56,303 nucleotides of DNA from an uncultured Acetobacteraceae bacterium (GCA_903918315.1 CAIXEA010000183.1:1-56303), one strand, 5' to 3'. Numbered from the stretch's first letter, positions 18,301 through 27,567 are shown. The notes: generated by a model not told the origin, from the sequence alone. Translations and numbers: made by a program.

Positions 18301-19878
18301 ATGCGTTTTCATGGCGTTTTGCTGCTGATCGGCAGTCTTGTAGCGGCCTGCATGGCCTCGGCGGCCGAACCGGCCCCGGCGAAGGGGGGGACGCTGCGGT
18401 TCTCCGTCGAAGGTGAGCCGCCCAATTTCGATTGTCACGCCAATGTCTCGTTCGCGTTTTTGCACCCGGTCGCGCCGCACTATTCCACCCTGCTGAAGTT
18501 CGACGCGACGCAGTATCCCAAGGTCATGGGGGATCTGGCTGATAGTTGGACGGTTTCGGCGGACAAGCAGACCTATACCTTCAAGCTGCACCCCAATGTG
18601 CAATTTCACGACGGCACGGTGCTGACCTCGGCCGACGTGAAAGCGACCTACGAACGGATCGCCCATCCCCCGGAAGGCGTCGCCTCGGCCCGGCGCGTCG
18701 ATTACGCATCGATCGCGTCGATCGAAACGCCCGATCCGTTGACGGTGGTTTTCCGCCTGCAATGGCCGGACGCGGCGATGCTGGCCAATTTTGCTTCGCC
18801 CTGGAACTGCGTGTATTCGGGCGCGAAGCTGGCCGCGGATCCGCAGTACCCCAAGACACATATCATGGGCACCGGACCCTTCGTGTTCGTGCAATACGAA
18901 AAGGGCAAGATCTGGACCGGCAAGCGCTGGGACCATTATTTCCGCGCGGGCCGACCCTATCTGGATGGCTATGAGGCCACGTTCATGGGCGGCAAGCCGG
19001 TCGTGGAGGCGATGAAGGAAGGCCGCATCCACGCGACGTTCCGCAGCTTCACGCCCACGGAAAAGGACGAGCTTGAAGCGGCCATGGGCGAGAAGGCCGT
19101 CACCTACGAGTCCCCCTGGGTGACCAACCTGTTGCTGACATTCAACACCAAGAAGCCCCCCTTCGACGACGCCCGGGTGCGCCGCGCCCTGTCCCTGGCC
19201 ATCGACCGATGGGGCATGGCGGATACGCTGTCGAGCACCACGTTCATGAAATTCGTGGGTGGCATGATGCGCCCCGGCTACCTGATGGCCACACCGGAGT
19301 CGGCTTTGACCACCCTGCCTGGGTTCGGGCGCGACATCACCGCGGCCCAGGCCGAAGCCCGGCGCCTGCTGGCGGAGGCGGGCGTGAAGGACCTGACGAT
19401 CCTGCTGACCAACCGCGATGTCATTATCCCCTATGGCCCGAGTGCCGATGCCGTGATCGCGGCCTGGAAGGCCATTGGCGTCACCGCGACGCAGGAAAAG
19501 AAGAACACCAAGGACTGGCAGGCCGCGCTCGACGGCGGCAACTTCACCGTCGCCTTCGATTTCATGTCGGATTATTTCGACGACCCGATGTTGCAGCTAT
19601 CGAAGTTCGTGTCGCGCGATCTGTCGGCGCAGAATTACACCAATTCCTCCGACCGCACGCTGGACGCGCTGTTCATCGGGCAGGCGATCACCACCGACCC
19701 GCGGGAGCGTCTGGCGATCGTCCGCGATTTCGAAAAGCGTGCCATGAGTGAGGCCTATGCCGTGCCGATCCTGTGGTGGAACCGGATTATCGTCACGTCC
19801 AGCAAGATGAAGGGATGGAACATCACCCCGACCCATTACATCGGCCAGGACCTGGCGGATGTCTGGCTGAGCCCCTGA
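18301..19878 (+). CDS. ABC transporter solute-binding protein, family 5 (peptide/nickel type)
   Basis: A 525-residue periplasmic binding protein. A signal peptide covers residues 1-21 (ending ASAAEP). The core includes GGTLRFSVEGEPPNFD and the family 5 signature LADSWTVSADKQTYTFKLHP at about 78-97, with the characteristic FHDGTVLTSADVKATYER. Such proteins bind oligopeptides, nickel, sugars or glutathione. No permease or ATPase genes of the Dpp/Opp type are nearby. It lies 46 bases after the TAXI receptor gene in the same direction, although that belongs to a different transporter class. Confidence 0.88.
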   Translation: MRFHGVLLLIGSLVAACMASAAEPAPAKGGTLRFSVEGEPPNFDCHANVSFAFLHPVAPHYSTLLKFDATQYPKVMGDLADSWTVSADKQTYTFKLHPNVQFHDGTVLTSADVKATYERIAHPPEGVASARRVDYASIASIETPDPLTVVFRLQWPDAAMLANFASPWNCVYSGAKLAADPQYPKTHIMGTGPFVFVQYEKGKIWTGKRWDHYFRAGRPYLDGYEATFMGGKPVVEAMKEGRIHATFRSFTPTEKDELEAAMGEKAVTYESPWVTNLLLTFNTKKPPFDDARVRRALSLAIDRWGMADTLSSTTFMKFVGGMMRPGYLMATPESALTTLPGFGRDITAAQAEARRLLAEAGVKDLTILLTNRDVIIPYGPSADAVIAAWKAIGVTATQEKKNTKDWQAALDGGNFTVAFDFMSDYFDDPMLQLSKFVSRDLSAQNYTNSSDRTLDALFIGQAITTDPRERLAIVRDFEKRAMSEAYAVPILWWNRIIVTSSKMKGWNITPTHYIGQDLADVWLSP

Positions 19879-19941
19879 CAGGGTGACGTTTCGCGGCAGG
19901 CAGTTGCGGGGCGCTGTCAGCCGTCCTATGCAAATGCCGTG

Positions 19942-21102
19942 ATGGACCAGCCCCTGCCCCTCGCCGAGATCGCGCACAGCCACCTCACGTTCGTGGAGGG
20001 GTTCGCGCTGGATTGTGGCGTGACCCTGCCGGCGTTGACGGTGGCGTTTCGAACCTATGGCACGTTGAACAGCGAGCGCTCCAACGCGGTGCTGGTTTGC
20101 CATGCGCTGACCGGCGATCAATACGTCGCGGAGATCAGCCCGGTCACGGGCAAGGGCGGCTGGTGGGACCTGGTGATCGGGCCGGGGCGGCCGATCGACA
20201 CGGACCGGTTCTTTGTGATTTGCGCCAATGTGCTGGGCGGCTGCATGGGCAGCACCGGTGCGCGCAGCCCGAAGGACGATGGCAGCGGGGACCGTTGGGG
20301 CACCGATTTCCCGCCGGTGACCATCCGCGACATGGTGCGGGCGCAGAAGCGGCTGATCGATCATCTGGGGATCACGCGCTTATTCGCGGTCCTGGGCGGG
20401 TCGATGGGCGGGATGCAGGTGCTGCAATGGGCGGCGAGCTACCCCGAATGCGTGTTCGCCGCCTTGCCGATCGCGACGGCGGCCTATCACTCGGCGCAGA
20501 ATATCGCGTTCCATGAGGTTGGGCGTCAGGCGATCTTCGCGGACCCTCATTGGAATAATGGGCAGTACTGGCGGGACGGGCTGATCCCGGCGCGTGGTTT
20601 GGCGGTCGCGCGCATGTGCGCCCACATCACCTACCTCAGTGAAGAGGCGCTGACGCGAAAGTTCGGCCGCCGGCTGCAGAACGCCCCCAAGGATGCGGGG
20701 GAGGTCATGAGCCTGTTTGGCGAGATGTTCGAGGTTGAAAGCTACCTGCGCCATCAGGGCAGCACCTTCGTGCAGCGGTTTGATGCCAACGCCTATCTCA
20801 CGATCACCCGGGCCTGTGACTTTTTCGACCTGGCGGCTGACTATGACGGCGATCTGGCGAACGCGTTCCGCGGCACCCGTACGCGGTTTCTGCTGGCGTC
20901 CTTCAGTTCTGACTGGCTGTATCCGACCGCGGCGAGCCGCTCGATCGCCCGGGCGTTGAACCGCGCGGGGGCGAATGTGTCCTTTGTGGAGTTCCCGACG
21001 GATAAGGGCCATGACGCGTTCCTGCTCGATGAACCGGATTTCCATCGGACGCTGGCGGGGTTTGTCCGCGGTTGCGCGATGCATGCGGGGTTGCCGGGCT
21101 AA
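19942..21102 (+). CDS. metX: Homoserine O-acyltransferase (MetX)
   Basis: A 386-residue alpha/beta hydrolase-fold enzyme; I take the ATG at 19942 rather than the GTG just before it. The nucleophile is S154 in GGSMGGMQ; the acid is in the SDWLYPT segment near 315 and the histidine in DKGHDAF near 350. It activates homoserine for methionine synthesis using acetyl-CoA or, in some lineages, succinyl-CoA; sequence alone does not separate these. metW follows 91 bases downstream. No SAM-II-type riboswitch is evident in the 63-base upstream gap, only a CTGACAG/CTGTCAG pair at 19875-19920. Confidence 0.93.
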   Translation: MDQPLPLAEIAHSHLTFVEGFALDCGVTLPALTVAFRTYGTLNSERSNAVLVCHALTGDQYVAEISPVTGKGGWWDLVIGPGRPIDTDRFFVICANVLGGCMGSTGARSPKDDGSGDRWGTDFPPVTIRDMVRAQKRLIDHLGITRLFAVLGGSMGGMQVLQWAASYPECVFAALPIATAAYHSAQNIAFHEVGRQAIFADPHWNNGQYWRDGLIPARGLAVARMCAHITYLSEEALTRKFGRRLQNAPKDAGEVMSLFGEMFEVESYLRHQGSTFVQRFDANAYLTITRACDFFDLAADYDGDLANAFRGTRTRFLLASFSSDWLYPTAASRSIARALNRAGANVSFVEFPTDKGHDAFLLDEPDFHRTLAGFVRGCAMHAGLPG

Positions 21103-21193
21103 ACCCTGTCCGGCCATTTTGCAGTCGGGACCACAGTTTCATAAACCGTTCACGCGACCGGCTTTTCCGTAAGCCAGCACCCTCGGATACCTC

Positions 21194-21832
21194 ATGACCA
21201 CGCTCGACCCCGTCCGCTTCGTCGCCAAGAATATGCGTCTGGATCTGGAGCTGATCGCGCGAACGATCGCCCCGGGTTCGCGCGTGCTGGATATCGGCTG
21301 CGGTGACGGGGCGTTGATCGAGAAGCTGTTCCACGAAAAGGGCTGCGACGCCCGCGGCATCGAGATCGATATGGCGGAGGTGACGCAGGCCGTGGCGCAT
21401 GGCTTGCCGGTGATGCATGGGGACGCGGACGTTGACCTCGCGCATTATCCGGATGCGGCCTTCGATTACGTGGTGTTGTCGCGCACGCTCCAGGCGGTTG
21501 AGCAGCCCCGGTCGGTGCTGCGCCAGATGCTGCGGATCGGCACCCGCGCGGTCGTCAGCTTCCCGAATTTCGGCCATTGGCTGGTTCGATGGCAATTGCT
21601 GAGTACGGGCCGGATGCCGATGACCACCACCTGGTCGCGCCCCTGGCATGAGACGCCCAATATTCATCCCTGCACCATCCGGGACTTCTTCGACCTCTGT
21701 GCGAATGAGGGTTATGTGGTTGAGACCTGGATGGCGATTGACGATGCCGGCGGCCGCGCGCCCTGGCGGCGCTTCCCCCGGCTGGCGAATCTGTTTGGGG
21801 AGCAGGGCCTGTTCGTCCTGCGGCGGGCTTAG
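21194..21832 (+). CDS. metW: Methionine biosynthesis protein MetW
   Basis: A 212-residue class I methyltransferase-like protein. VLDIGCGDGALIEKL at about 33-47 is the SAM-binding glycine loop, and FPNFGHW at about 120-126 is typical of MetW. It partners MetX in homoserine activation in proteobacteria that lack MetA. It follows metX in the same direction, as is usual, but with a 91-base gap rather than an overlap, so a separate promoter is possible. Confidence 0.93.
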   Translation: MTTLDPVRFVAKNMRLDLELIARTIAPGSRVLDIGCGDGALIEKLFHEKGCDARGIEIDMAEVTQAVAHGLPVMHGDADVDLAHYPDAAFDYVVLSRTLQAVEQPRSVLRQMLRIGTRAVVSFPNFGHWLVRWQLLSTGRMPMTTTWSRPWHETPNIHPCTIRDFFDLCANEGYVVETWMAIDDAGGRAPWRRFPRLANLFGEQGLFVLRRA

Positions 21833-21842
21833 AGCGGGTGGG

Positions 21843-22553
21843 CTACCTGGCCTCGGCCAGAACGAGCCGGCGGCGGGCCACCGGGCGGGTTGGCATCCCC
21901 GCATAGACGTCTTTCACGGCCTCGGTGATGGTGACGCCCGCGAGCCCGGGCACGAAGCGCCGACCGATGCGTTCGATCAGGGGGGCGGTGCGCAGGATCA
22001 GCCGCCAGCGTGTGGGCGGCATCCACAGGGCGGCGTCCTGGCGCTCAATCCTAAACAGCGCGCCGGTCAGTAATTGGGACAGCTGCCGCACGGTATAAGG
22101 ATGGCCGTGGCCGAAGGGCGTGCTTTCGGCGTGCGCCCACAGCCCCGCGCGGTTGGGCGCCACGACCAGAAGGCGCCCATCATCCTTCAGCACCCGCCAG
22201 GCTTCGCGCAGCATGCGACGGGCACTCTCGGCCGATTCCAGCCCGTGAATGAGCAGGACGCGATCGAACGTGAGGTCCGCGAAGGGCAGCGCATCCTCCT
22301 CCGCGGCGCAGGACAGGCCGGCCGAACCGGTGGGCCAGCTGGTCGCGCCCATCTGCGCGGGGGTGACGGCGACGCAGCGGCGGGCTTCGTCCCGCCATAG
22401 CCGCAGATAGGGGGGCGCATGCCCGATGCCCAGGACCGAGTCGCTGGCGAGATTGGGCCATAACAGATGCAGCCGCTGCCGCAGCAGGCGTGCGGTGACG
22501 GCGCCGCGGGCGGAGCTGTAAAACGTCTCTGCTGCTTGCGCATCGGTCGCCAT
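21843..22553 (-). CDS. SAM-dependent methyltransferase, class I
   Basis: A 236-residue protein with a Rossmann methyltransferase fold. SVLGIGHAPPYL (about 40-51) sits at the SAM-binding loop, with a weaker than normal glycine pattern, and the later FADLTFDRVLLIHGLE segment (about 95-110) resembles post-I motif III. It is divergently paired with gloB, 57 bases between starts, an arrangement I recall in other alphaproteobacteria. The substrate is unknown. Convergent with metW, with 10 bases between stops. Confidence 0.78.
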   Translation of the reverse strand: MATDAQAAETFYSSARGAVTARLLRQRLHLLWPNLASDSVLGIGHAPPYLRLWRDEARRCVAVTPAQMGATSWPTGSAGLSCAAEEDALPFADLTFDRVLLIHGLESAESARRMLREAWRVLKDDGRLLVVAPNRAGLWAHAESTPFGHGHPYTVRQLSQLLTGALFRIERQDAALWMPPTRWRLILRTAPLIERIGRRFVPGLAGVTITEAVKDVYAGMPTRPVARRRLVLAEAR

Positions 22554-22610
22554 GCCGCGATGCTATACCACAAAAGCCGGCTTCCGGCGGTACCGCGAAG
22601 GGTCCCCACG

Positions 22611-23336
22611 ATGACAATCACCGCGCAACCCGTACCCATTTTGAACGACAATTATGCCTGGCTGCTCAAGGACACCGAGACGGGCGCGACGGCGATCGTG
22701 GATCCGGCGGAAGGTCCGCCCATCATCGCCGCGATCGAGGCGGCCGGCGGGCGGTTGGACATGATCCTGTTGACGCATCACCACGGTGATCATGTCGCGG
22801 CGACGGATGAGGTGCGGGCGCGTTTCCCATGCACCGTGGTTGGCGCCGCGGCCGATGCGCACCGCCTGCCAAAGCTGGATATCGCGGTGCGGGAGGGGGA
22901 CACGGTCGCTCTTGGCAACGCGCGGGGCCGGGTGATCGATACCCCGGGCCACACCAACGGCCAGATCAATTTTTTCTTCCCGGAGGGACCGGTGCTGCTA
23001 TCCGGCGACACGCTCTTCAGCCTGGGCTGCGGGCGGCTGATCGAGGGTACGGCGGCGGACATGTTCGGGAGCCTGGCGAAGCTGAAGGCGCTGCCCGGCG
23101 ATACGCTGGTCTGCTGTGGCCATGAATACACCGAAAGCAATGCCCGCTTCGCCCTGGCGGTCGATCCGGACAACGCGGCGCTGCGGGCGCGAGTCGCCGA
23201 GGTGCGGGCGCAGCGCGCGGCCGGCAAGCCGTCGGTGCCGTCACGCATGGCGGATGAGTGTCAGACCAACCCATTCCTGCTGGCGCCAGACATCGCCAGC
23301 CTGGCGGATGTGCGTGGGAAGAAGGACAAGTTCTGA
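22611..23336 (+). CDS. gloB: Hydroxyacylglutathione hydrolase (glyoxalase II)
   Basis: A 241-residue metallo-beta-lactamase-fold enzyme, started at the ATG of MTITAQPVPILNDNYAWL. The binuclear metal motif THHHGDH is at 55-61 and a GHTNGQ segment follows; the C-terminal part has the glutathione-binding CGHEYTESN stretch and ends NPFLLAPD, typical of GloB. It hydrolyses S-lactoylglutathione to lactate and glutathione in methylglyoxal detoxification. Length is slightly under the usual 250-260. A pair of palindromic repeats starts within 10 bases of its stop codon. Confidence 0.93.
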   Translation: MTITAQPVPILNDNYAWLLKDTETGATAIVDPAEGPPIIAAIEAAGGRLDMILLTHHHGDHVAATDEVRARFPCTVVGAAADAHRLPKLDIAVREGDTVALGNARGRVIDTPGHTNGQINFFFPEGPVLLSGDTLFSLGCGRLIEGTAADMFGSLAKLKALPGDTLVCCGHEYTESNARFALAVDPDNAALRARVAEVRAQRAAGKPSVPSRMADECQTNPFLLAPDIASLADVRGKKDKF

Positions 23337-23345
23337 AATTGGATC

Positions 23346-23446
23346 GCGGGATTTAGTTCGTCGGTGACTCCACCTACGGTCATCCCGCTCGAAAAATTGG
23401 TTCGCGGGATTCAGACCTCCGGTGATTCCACCTACGGTCATCCCGC
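23346..23446. repeat. Two tandem 43-nt palindromic repeats (REP-like), copies A and B
   Basis: Copy A spans 23346-23388 and copy B 23404-23446, with a 58-base period. Each is bounded by GCGGGAT and ATCCCGC, a perfect 7-bp outer stem, and holds a small inner hairpin GGTG-(ACTC or ATTC)-CACC. The core TCCGGTGATTCCACCT of copy B recurs in reverse orientation at 42992-43155. They fill the gap between gloB and the GST gene, and the last copy ends 17 bases before the GST start. Confidence 0.85.
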
Positions 23447-23463
23447 TTAGGGGAATATCGCTC

Positions 23464-24060
23464 ATGAAGCTCTACTACTCCGGCACCAGCCCTTATGTGC
23501 GCAAGGTCATGGCCTGCGCGATCGTTCGGGGACTCGACGAACGGATCGAGACGCATCCGTCCAACCCGCATGCCTCACCGGCCGATTTGCTGGCCGATAA
23601 TCCGCTGTCCCGAGTCCCGTGTCTGGTCACCGACGACGGCCTTTCGCTGTATGACAGCCCTGTGATTTGCGAATACCTGGACAGTCTCGGGGCCGCGGCG
23701 CCGCTGTTTCCCGCCGCGGGTCCGGCGCGGTGGCGGGCGTTGAAGCTGCAGGCGATGGGCGACGGTATCCTCGACTCGGCAGTTCCCTGCCGTGGGGAGC
23801 TTGGGAAGCCTCAGGAGGCCGCCCGGGACGCCCTGATCGCGCGCTACAAGGCGGCCATGGCCCGCACGGTGGACGCGCTGGAGGCTGATGTGCCGGGCTC
23901 TGAGGTGTCTATTGGCACCATCGCGGTGGCGTGTGCCCTGGGATACCTCGATTTTCGCTTTGGTTCGGAGCCCTGGCGGCCTGCGCATCCGAAGCTGGCG
24001 GCGTGGTTTGAGGCGTTCGCGCGGCTTCCGGCCCTGGCCGGGACCGCTCCGAAGGAATGA
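23464..24060 (+). CDS. Glutathione S-transferase family protein
   Basis: A 198-residue protein started at the ATG of MKLYYSGTSPYVRKV, preceded by AGGGGAATATC. The N-terminal thioredoxin-like domain has the conserved cis-proline and glutathione-binding segment NPLSRVPCLVTDDG (about 41-54) and YDSPVICEYLD (58-68). The rest, from about 85, is the helical domain. The active serine is likely S9 in SGTSPY. It is a general conjugation or reductase-type GST; substrate unknown. It lies downstream of a pair of palindromic repeats and upstream of the str operon promoter. Confidence 0.85.
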   Translation: MKLYYSGTSPYVRKVMACAIVRGLDERIETHPSNPHASPADLLADNPLSRVPCLVTDDGLSLYDSPVICEYLDSLGAAAPLFPAAGPARWRALKLQAMGDGILDSAVPCRGELGKPQEAARDALIARYKAAMARTVDALEADVPGSEVSIGTIAVACALGYLDFRFGSEPWRPAHPKLAAWFEAFARLPALAGTAPKE

Positions 24061-24096
24061 GTTCGCGACGGTGCGCGGAATCCTGCGATGTGCCGC

Positions 24097-24125
24097 TTGA
24101 CTCAGGCATAACCCGCAACTAGGTT
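24097..24125 (+). promoter_or_regulatory. Sigma-70-type promoter of the str operon
   Basis: TTGACT at 24097-24102, a 17-base spacer, then TAGGTT at 24120-24125. The -35 is one base from consensus. It implies a transcript start near 24132 and a leader of about 200 bases before rpsL. It sits 37 bases downstream of the GST stop codon. Confidence 0.6.
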
Positions 24126-24145
24126 CCGCGCCCTCGGCTCACCCC

Positions 24146-24257
24146 ATCGACTGCAAGGGTGTCCGTCGATCGCAGACCAAAGATGTAGCCGGCGCCGCCC
24201 CGCGAAAGGGCCTAGGCCGGTTGCCTCAGGGACCCCGCGGGGTGGGATTATTCCCAC
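24146..24257 (+). promoter_or_regulatory. Structured leader of the rpsL-rpsG-tuf operon
   Basis: Within the roughly 200-base leader, ATCGAC (24146-24151) pairs with GTCGAT (24165-24170). Further on, GTGGGA-TTAT-TCCCAC (24242-24257) is a perfect 6-bp hairpin next to a self-complementary ACCCCGCGGGGT and followed by GCTGGCGGG and the T-rich TTTGTTTGTTATT. The second hairpin looks like an attenuator or pause site. Regulation is inferred from structure only. Confidence 0.4.
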
Positions 24258-24333
24258 GCTGGCGGGTTTGTTTGTTATTGGCGGGCGTGCTCAGTGGGTG
24301 GGTGACGCGATACAGGATTGTGAAAGAGGGTCC

Positions 24334-24705
24334 ATGCCGACCATCAACCAGCTCATTGCCCACGGGCGCGAGCCTCAGAAGACCCGGAACAAAGTTCCGG
24401 CATTGCAAGGCTGCCCGCAGAAGCGTGGTGTCTGCACGCGTGTCTACACGACCACGCCGAAGAAGCCGAACTCGGCTCTTCGTAAGGTGGCGAAGGTGCG
24501 TCTGACCAACGGGTTCGAAGTCGTTAGCTACATCCCGGGTGAAGGTCATAACCTTCAGGAGCACTCCGTCGTGCTCATCCGTGGTGGCCGCGTGAAGGAC
24601 CTTCCGGGCGTTCGTTATCATATCCTGCGCGGTGTGCTGGATACGCAGGGCCTTCCGAAGCGTCGTAAGCGTCGTTCGCTCTACGGCGCGAAGCGGCCGA
24701 AGTAA
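24334..24705 (+). CDS. rpsL: Ribosomal protein S12
   Basis: A 123-residue protein of the decoding centre of the small subunit, near full identity with the family: [12 protein letters not shown] start, [12 protein letters not shown] around 40-51 and KDLPGVRYH near 87-95. The streptomycin-related lysines (K43 and the one in VKDLPG) are wild type. First gene of the str operon; GAAAGAGGG lies 4 bases before the ATG. Codons ending in T (CGT, GGT, GTT) are markedly more frequent here and in the following genes than in the rest of the window, as expected of highly expressed genes. Confidence 0.98.
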   Translation: MPTINQLIAHGREPQKTRNKVPALQGCPQKRGVCTRVYTTTPKKPNSALRKVAKVRLTNGFEVVSYIPGEGHNLQEHSVVLIRGGRVKDLPGVRYHILRGVLDTQGLPKRRKRRSLYGAKRPK

Positions 24706-24717
24706 GGGAGCGACCAG

Positions 24718-25194
24718 ATGTCCCGCCGTCACCGCGCTGAGAAGCGTGAAATTCTGCCGGATGCGAAGTTCGGCGACGTTGTGCTGAGCCGTTTCATGAA
24801 CGCGCTCATGTATGATGGCAAGAAGTCCGCCGCCGAGACGATTGTCTACAGCGCCCTCGACGTGATGAAGCGTCGCGGTGGCCCGCAGGCTGATCCGATC
24901 CGCATGTTTCATGAGGCGCTGGACAACGTTAAGCCGGCTGTTGAAGTGCGTTCCCGCCGTGTCGGCGGTGCGACCTATCAGGTGCCGGTGGAAGTCCGCA
25001 CGGAACGTCGGCAGGCGCTGGCGATCCGGTGGCTCATCGATGCGGCCCGCAAGCGCGGGGAGCAGACGATGCAGGATCGGCTTTCCAACGAGCTGCTGGA
25101 CGCGGTGAACAACCGTGGTTCGGCCGTGAAAAAGCGGGAAGACACCCATCGGATGGCCGAAGCCAACAAGGCTTTCAGCCACTACCGCTGGTAA
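24718..25194 (+). CDS. rpsG: Ribosomal protein S7
   Basis: A 158-residue small-subunit protein that organises the 3' major (head) domain of 16S rRNA. The start [15 protein letters not shown] and the later [11 protein letters not shown] and [12 protein letters not shown] segments are diagnostic. It follows rpsL by 12 bases. In most bacteria the next gene is fusA; here tuf follows after 51 bases. Confidence 0.98.
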   Translation: MSRRHRAEKREILPDAKFGDVVLSRFMNALMYDGKKSAAETIVYSALDVMKRRGGPQADPIRMFHEALDNVKPAVEVRSRRVGGATYQVPVEVRTERRQALAIRWLIDAARKRGEQTMQDRLSNELLDAVNNRGSAVKKREDTHRMAEANKAFSHYRW

Positions 25195-25245
25195 ACAGTT
25201 AATTCACTCAACGGACCATCACCTGGATCCTCGGAGCATACGACG

Positions 25246-26436
25246 ATGGGTAAGGCGAAATTCGAGCGGAACAAACCGCACTGCAACATTGGCACGATCG
25301 GCCACGTCGATCATGGCAAGACGTCGCTGACCGCGGCGATCACGAAGATTCTGGCGGAGACCGGTGGGGCGACCTTCACCGCTTACGACCAGATTGACAA
25401 AGCGCCCGAAGAAAAGGCGCGCGGCATCACGATCTCCACGGCGCACGTGGAATATGAGACCGCGAACCGCCACTATGCGCACGTCGACTGCCCTGGCCAT
25501 GCTGACTATGTGAAGAACATGATCACCGGCGCCGCGCAGATGGACGGCGCGATCCTGGTGGTTTCGGCTGCTGACGGCCCGATGCCGCAGACCCGTGAGC
25601 ACATCCTGCTCGCCCGCCAGGTTGGTGTGCCGGCACTGGTGGTGTTCCTGAACAAGTGCGACATGGTCGACGATCCGGAACTGCTGGAACTCGTTGAGAT
25701 GGAAGTGCGCGAGCTGCTTTCGTCCTACCAGTTCCCGGGCGACGATATCCCCATCATCAAGGGTTCGGCTCTGTGCGCGCTGGAAGACAGCAACGCCGAT
25801 CTCGGCCGCAAGGCGATCCTGGAGCTGATGGCCGCGGTTGACGCGTACATTCCGCAGCCGGAGCGTGCGACGGATCGTCCGTTCCTGATGCCGATCGAAG
25901 ACGTGTTCTCGATCTCTGGCCGTGGCACGGTTGTGACCGGCCGCGTGGAGCGTGGCATCGTGAAGGTTGGCGAGGAAGTCGAGATTGTTGGCCTGAAGCC
26001 GACCGTCAAGACTGTCGTGACCGGTGTGGAAATGTTCCGCAAGCTGCTCGATCAAGGGCAGGCTGGCGACAACATCGGTGCGCTGCTGCGTGGCACGAAG
26101 CGTGAAGATGTTGAGCGTGGTCAGGTCCTGGCGAAGCCGGGCACCATCAACCCGCACACCAAGTTCAAGGCTGAGGCTTACATCCTGACGAAGGAAGAGG
26201 GTGGCCGTCACACGCCATTCTTCACCAACTACCGTCCGCAGTTCTATTTCCGCACGACCGACGTGACGGGCATGGTTCAGCTGCCGGAAGGCGTTGAGAT
26301 GGTTATGCCGGGCGACAACGTCTCGATGGATGTGGAGCTGATTGCTCCGATCGCCATGGATGACGGTCTGCGTTTCGCCATTCGCGAAGGTGGCCGCACT
26401 GTCGGCGCCGGCGTGGTGGCCAGCATCACTGCCTAA
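25246..26436 (+). CDS. tuf: Elongation factor Tu
   Basis: A 396-residue GTPase that brings aminoacyl-tRNA to the ribosome. G1 GHVDHGKT (19-26), G3 DCPGH (about 81-85), G4 NKCD (about 136-139) and the beta-barrel domains 2 and 3 are complete; the length is normal. It comes directly after rpsG with a GGAG 10 bases before the start; fusA, the usual gene between, is missing. It precedes the S10 operon, with 98 bases to rpsJ. Confidence 0.98.
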   Translation: MGKAKFERNKPHCNIGTIGHVDHGKTSLTAAITKILAETGGATFTAYDQIDKAPEEKARGITISTAHVEYETANRHYAHVDCPGHADYVKNMITGAAQMDGAILVVSAADGPMPQTREHILLARQVGVPALVVFLNKCDMVDDPELLELVEMEVRELLSSYQFPGDDIPIIKGSALCALEDSNADLGRKAILELMAAVDAYIPQPERATDRPFLMPIEDVFSISGRGTVVTGRVERGIVKVGEEVEIVGLKPTVKTVVTGVEMFRKLLDQGQAGDNIGALLRGTKREDVERGQVLAKPGTINPHTKFKAEAYILTKEEGGRHTPFFTNYRPQFYFRTTDVTGMVQLPEGVEMVMPGDNVSMDVELIAPIAMDDGLRFAIREGGRTVGAGVVASITA

Positions 26437-26461
26437 CGACTGCGACCTCGGTTTTCCGTCT

Positions 26462-26479
26462 CATGCCCATGCGGGCATG
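26462..26479 (+). promoter_or_regulatory. Hairpin between tuf and rpsJ
   Basis: CATGCCC (26462-26468), loop ATGC, GGGCATG (26473-26479): a perfect 7-bp stem in the 98-base gap before rpsJ. No T-run follows, so it is not an intrinsic terminator. It may be part of an S10-operon leader. No promoter that I trust is visible in this gap. Confidence 0.35.
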
Positions 26480-26534
26480 GGGCGGGACGCTGAAACCGGC
26501 CGCTAGCGTTGGCGGGACCCCAGAAGAGCGAATT

Positions 26535-26843
26535 ATGGACAACCAGAATATCCGCATCCGGCTCAAGGCCTACGATCACCGCGTGCTCGACAACAGCACG
26601 AAGGAAATCGTGAACACGGCCAAGCGCACGGGCGCCCGGGTTCGCGGACCGATCCCGCTGCCGACCCATATCGAGCGTTTCACTGTGAACCGCTCTCCGC
26701 ATGTCGATAAAAAGAGCCGCGAGCAGTTCGAAATCCGGACTCACCGCCGCCTGCTCGACATCGTCGAACCCACGCCGCAGACGGTGGACGCGCTGATGAA
26801 GCTCGACCTCGCCGCTGGCGTGGACGTCGAGATCAAGATCTAA
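26535..26843 (+). CDS. rpsJ: Ribosomal protein S10
   Basis: A 102-residue protein starting [19 protein letters not shown], with the loop [25 protein letters not shown]. It is a head protein of the 30S subunit and, in the NusB-NusE complex, an antitermination factor. It opens the S10 operon; the ATG at 26535 was chosen because the family always begins there. rplC follows after 25 bases. Confidence 0.98.
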   Translation: MDNQNIRIRLKAYDHRVLDNSTKEIVNTAKRTGARVRGPIPLPTHIERFTVNRSPHVDKKSREQFEIRTHRRLLDIVEPTPQTVDALMKLDLAAGVDVEIKI

Positions 26844-26868
26844 GCCGGGCCCGGGAGAGAACAACGCC

Positions 26869-27555
26869 ATGCGTACCGGATTGCTGGCCAAAAAGCTGGG
26901 TATGAGCCGCATCTTTAAAGATGATGGCACCCATGTGCCCGTGACAATTCTGCATCTGGATCAGCTGCAGGTCGTCGCCGCGCGCACCACCGAGAAGGAC
27001 GGCTACAACGCCGTGCAGCTCGGTTGGGGCAAGGCCAAAGTGAAGAATGTGTCTCAGCCGCAGCGCGGCCACTTCGCCAAGGCGAAGGTGGAGCCGAAGA
27101 AGAAGCTGGTTGAGTTCCGCGTTGCCGCCGACGCTCTGCTTGAGCCGGGCGCGACCTTGTCCGCCGCGCATTTCGCGCCGGGTCAGAAGGTCGATGTCTG
27201 CGGCACATCCAAGGGCAAGGGCTTTGCCGGCGGTATGAAGCGTTGGAATTATGCGGGCCTTGAGGCCAGCCATGGCGTTTCGGCGAGCCATCGTAGCCTT
27301 GGTTCGACCGGTAACCGCCAGGATCCCGGCCGCACCTTCAAGAACAAGAAGATGGAAGGCCATCTGGGTGTGGATCGTATCACCACCCTGAACCTTGAGA
27401 TCGCGGCGGTCGATGCGGACAAGGGTCTGCTGATGATCAAGGGCGCGGTTCCGGGTTCGAAGGATGGCTATGTGCTGGTGCGCGATGCCATCAAGAAGGC
27501 TCGCCCGGCGAATGCCCCGTATCCGGCCGCGTTGCTCGACGTGGTTGCGGGCTAA
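26869..27555 (+). CDS. rplC: Ribosomal protein L3
   Basis: A 228-residue large-subunit protein that binds near the peptidyl transferase centre and starts 50S assembly. [16 protein letters not shown] start; the central [19 protein letters not shown] and [17 protein letters not shown], which reaches the catalytic centre, are conserved. Slightly longer than the usual 205-215. Next gene rplD is 12 bases on. Confidence 0.97.
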   Translation: MRTGLLAKKLGMSRIFKDDGTHVPVTILHLDQLQVVAARTTEKDGYNAVQLGWGKAKVKNVSQPQRGHFAKAKVEPKKKLVEFRVAADALLEPGATLSAAHFAPGQKVDVCGTSKGKGFAGGMKRWNYAGLEASHGVSASHRSLGSTGNRQDPGRTFKNKKMEGHLGVDRITTLNLEIAAVDADKGLLMIKGAVPGSKDGYVLVRDAIKKARPANAPYPAALLDVVAG

Positions 27556-27567
27556 GGACGAACACCG

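Noticed and set aside
19879-19941. SAM-II or similar riboswitch before metX.
   Set aside because: The gap is 63 bases and lacks the conserved SAM-II pseudoknot bases; only a loose CTGACAG/CTGTCAG pair is present.
24061-24333. A tRNA or small RNA gene in the gap before rpsL.
   Set aside because: No cloverleaf or T-arm GGTTCGA-type sequence was found; the structures fit an mRNA leader better.
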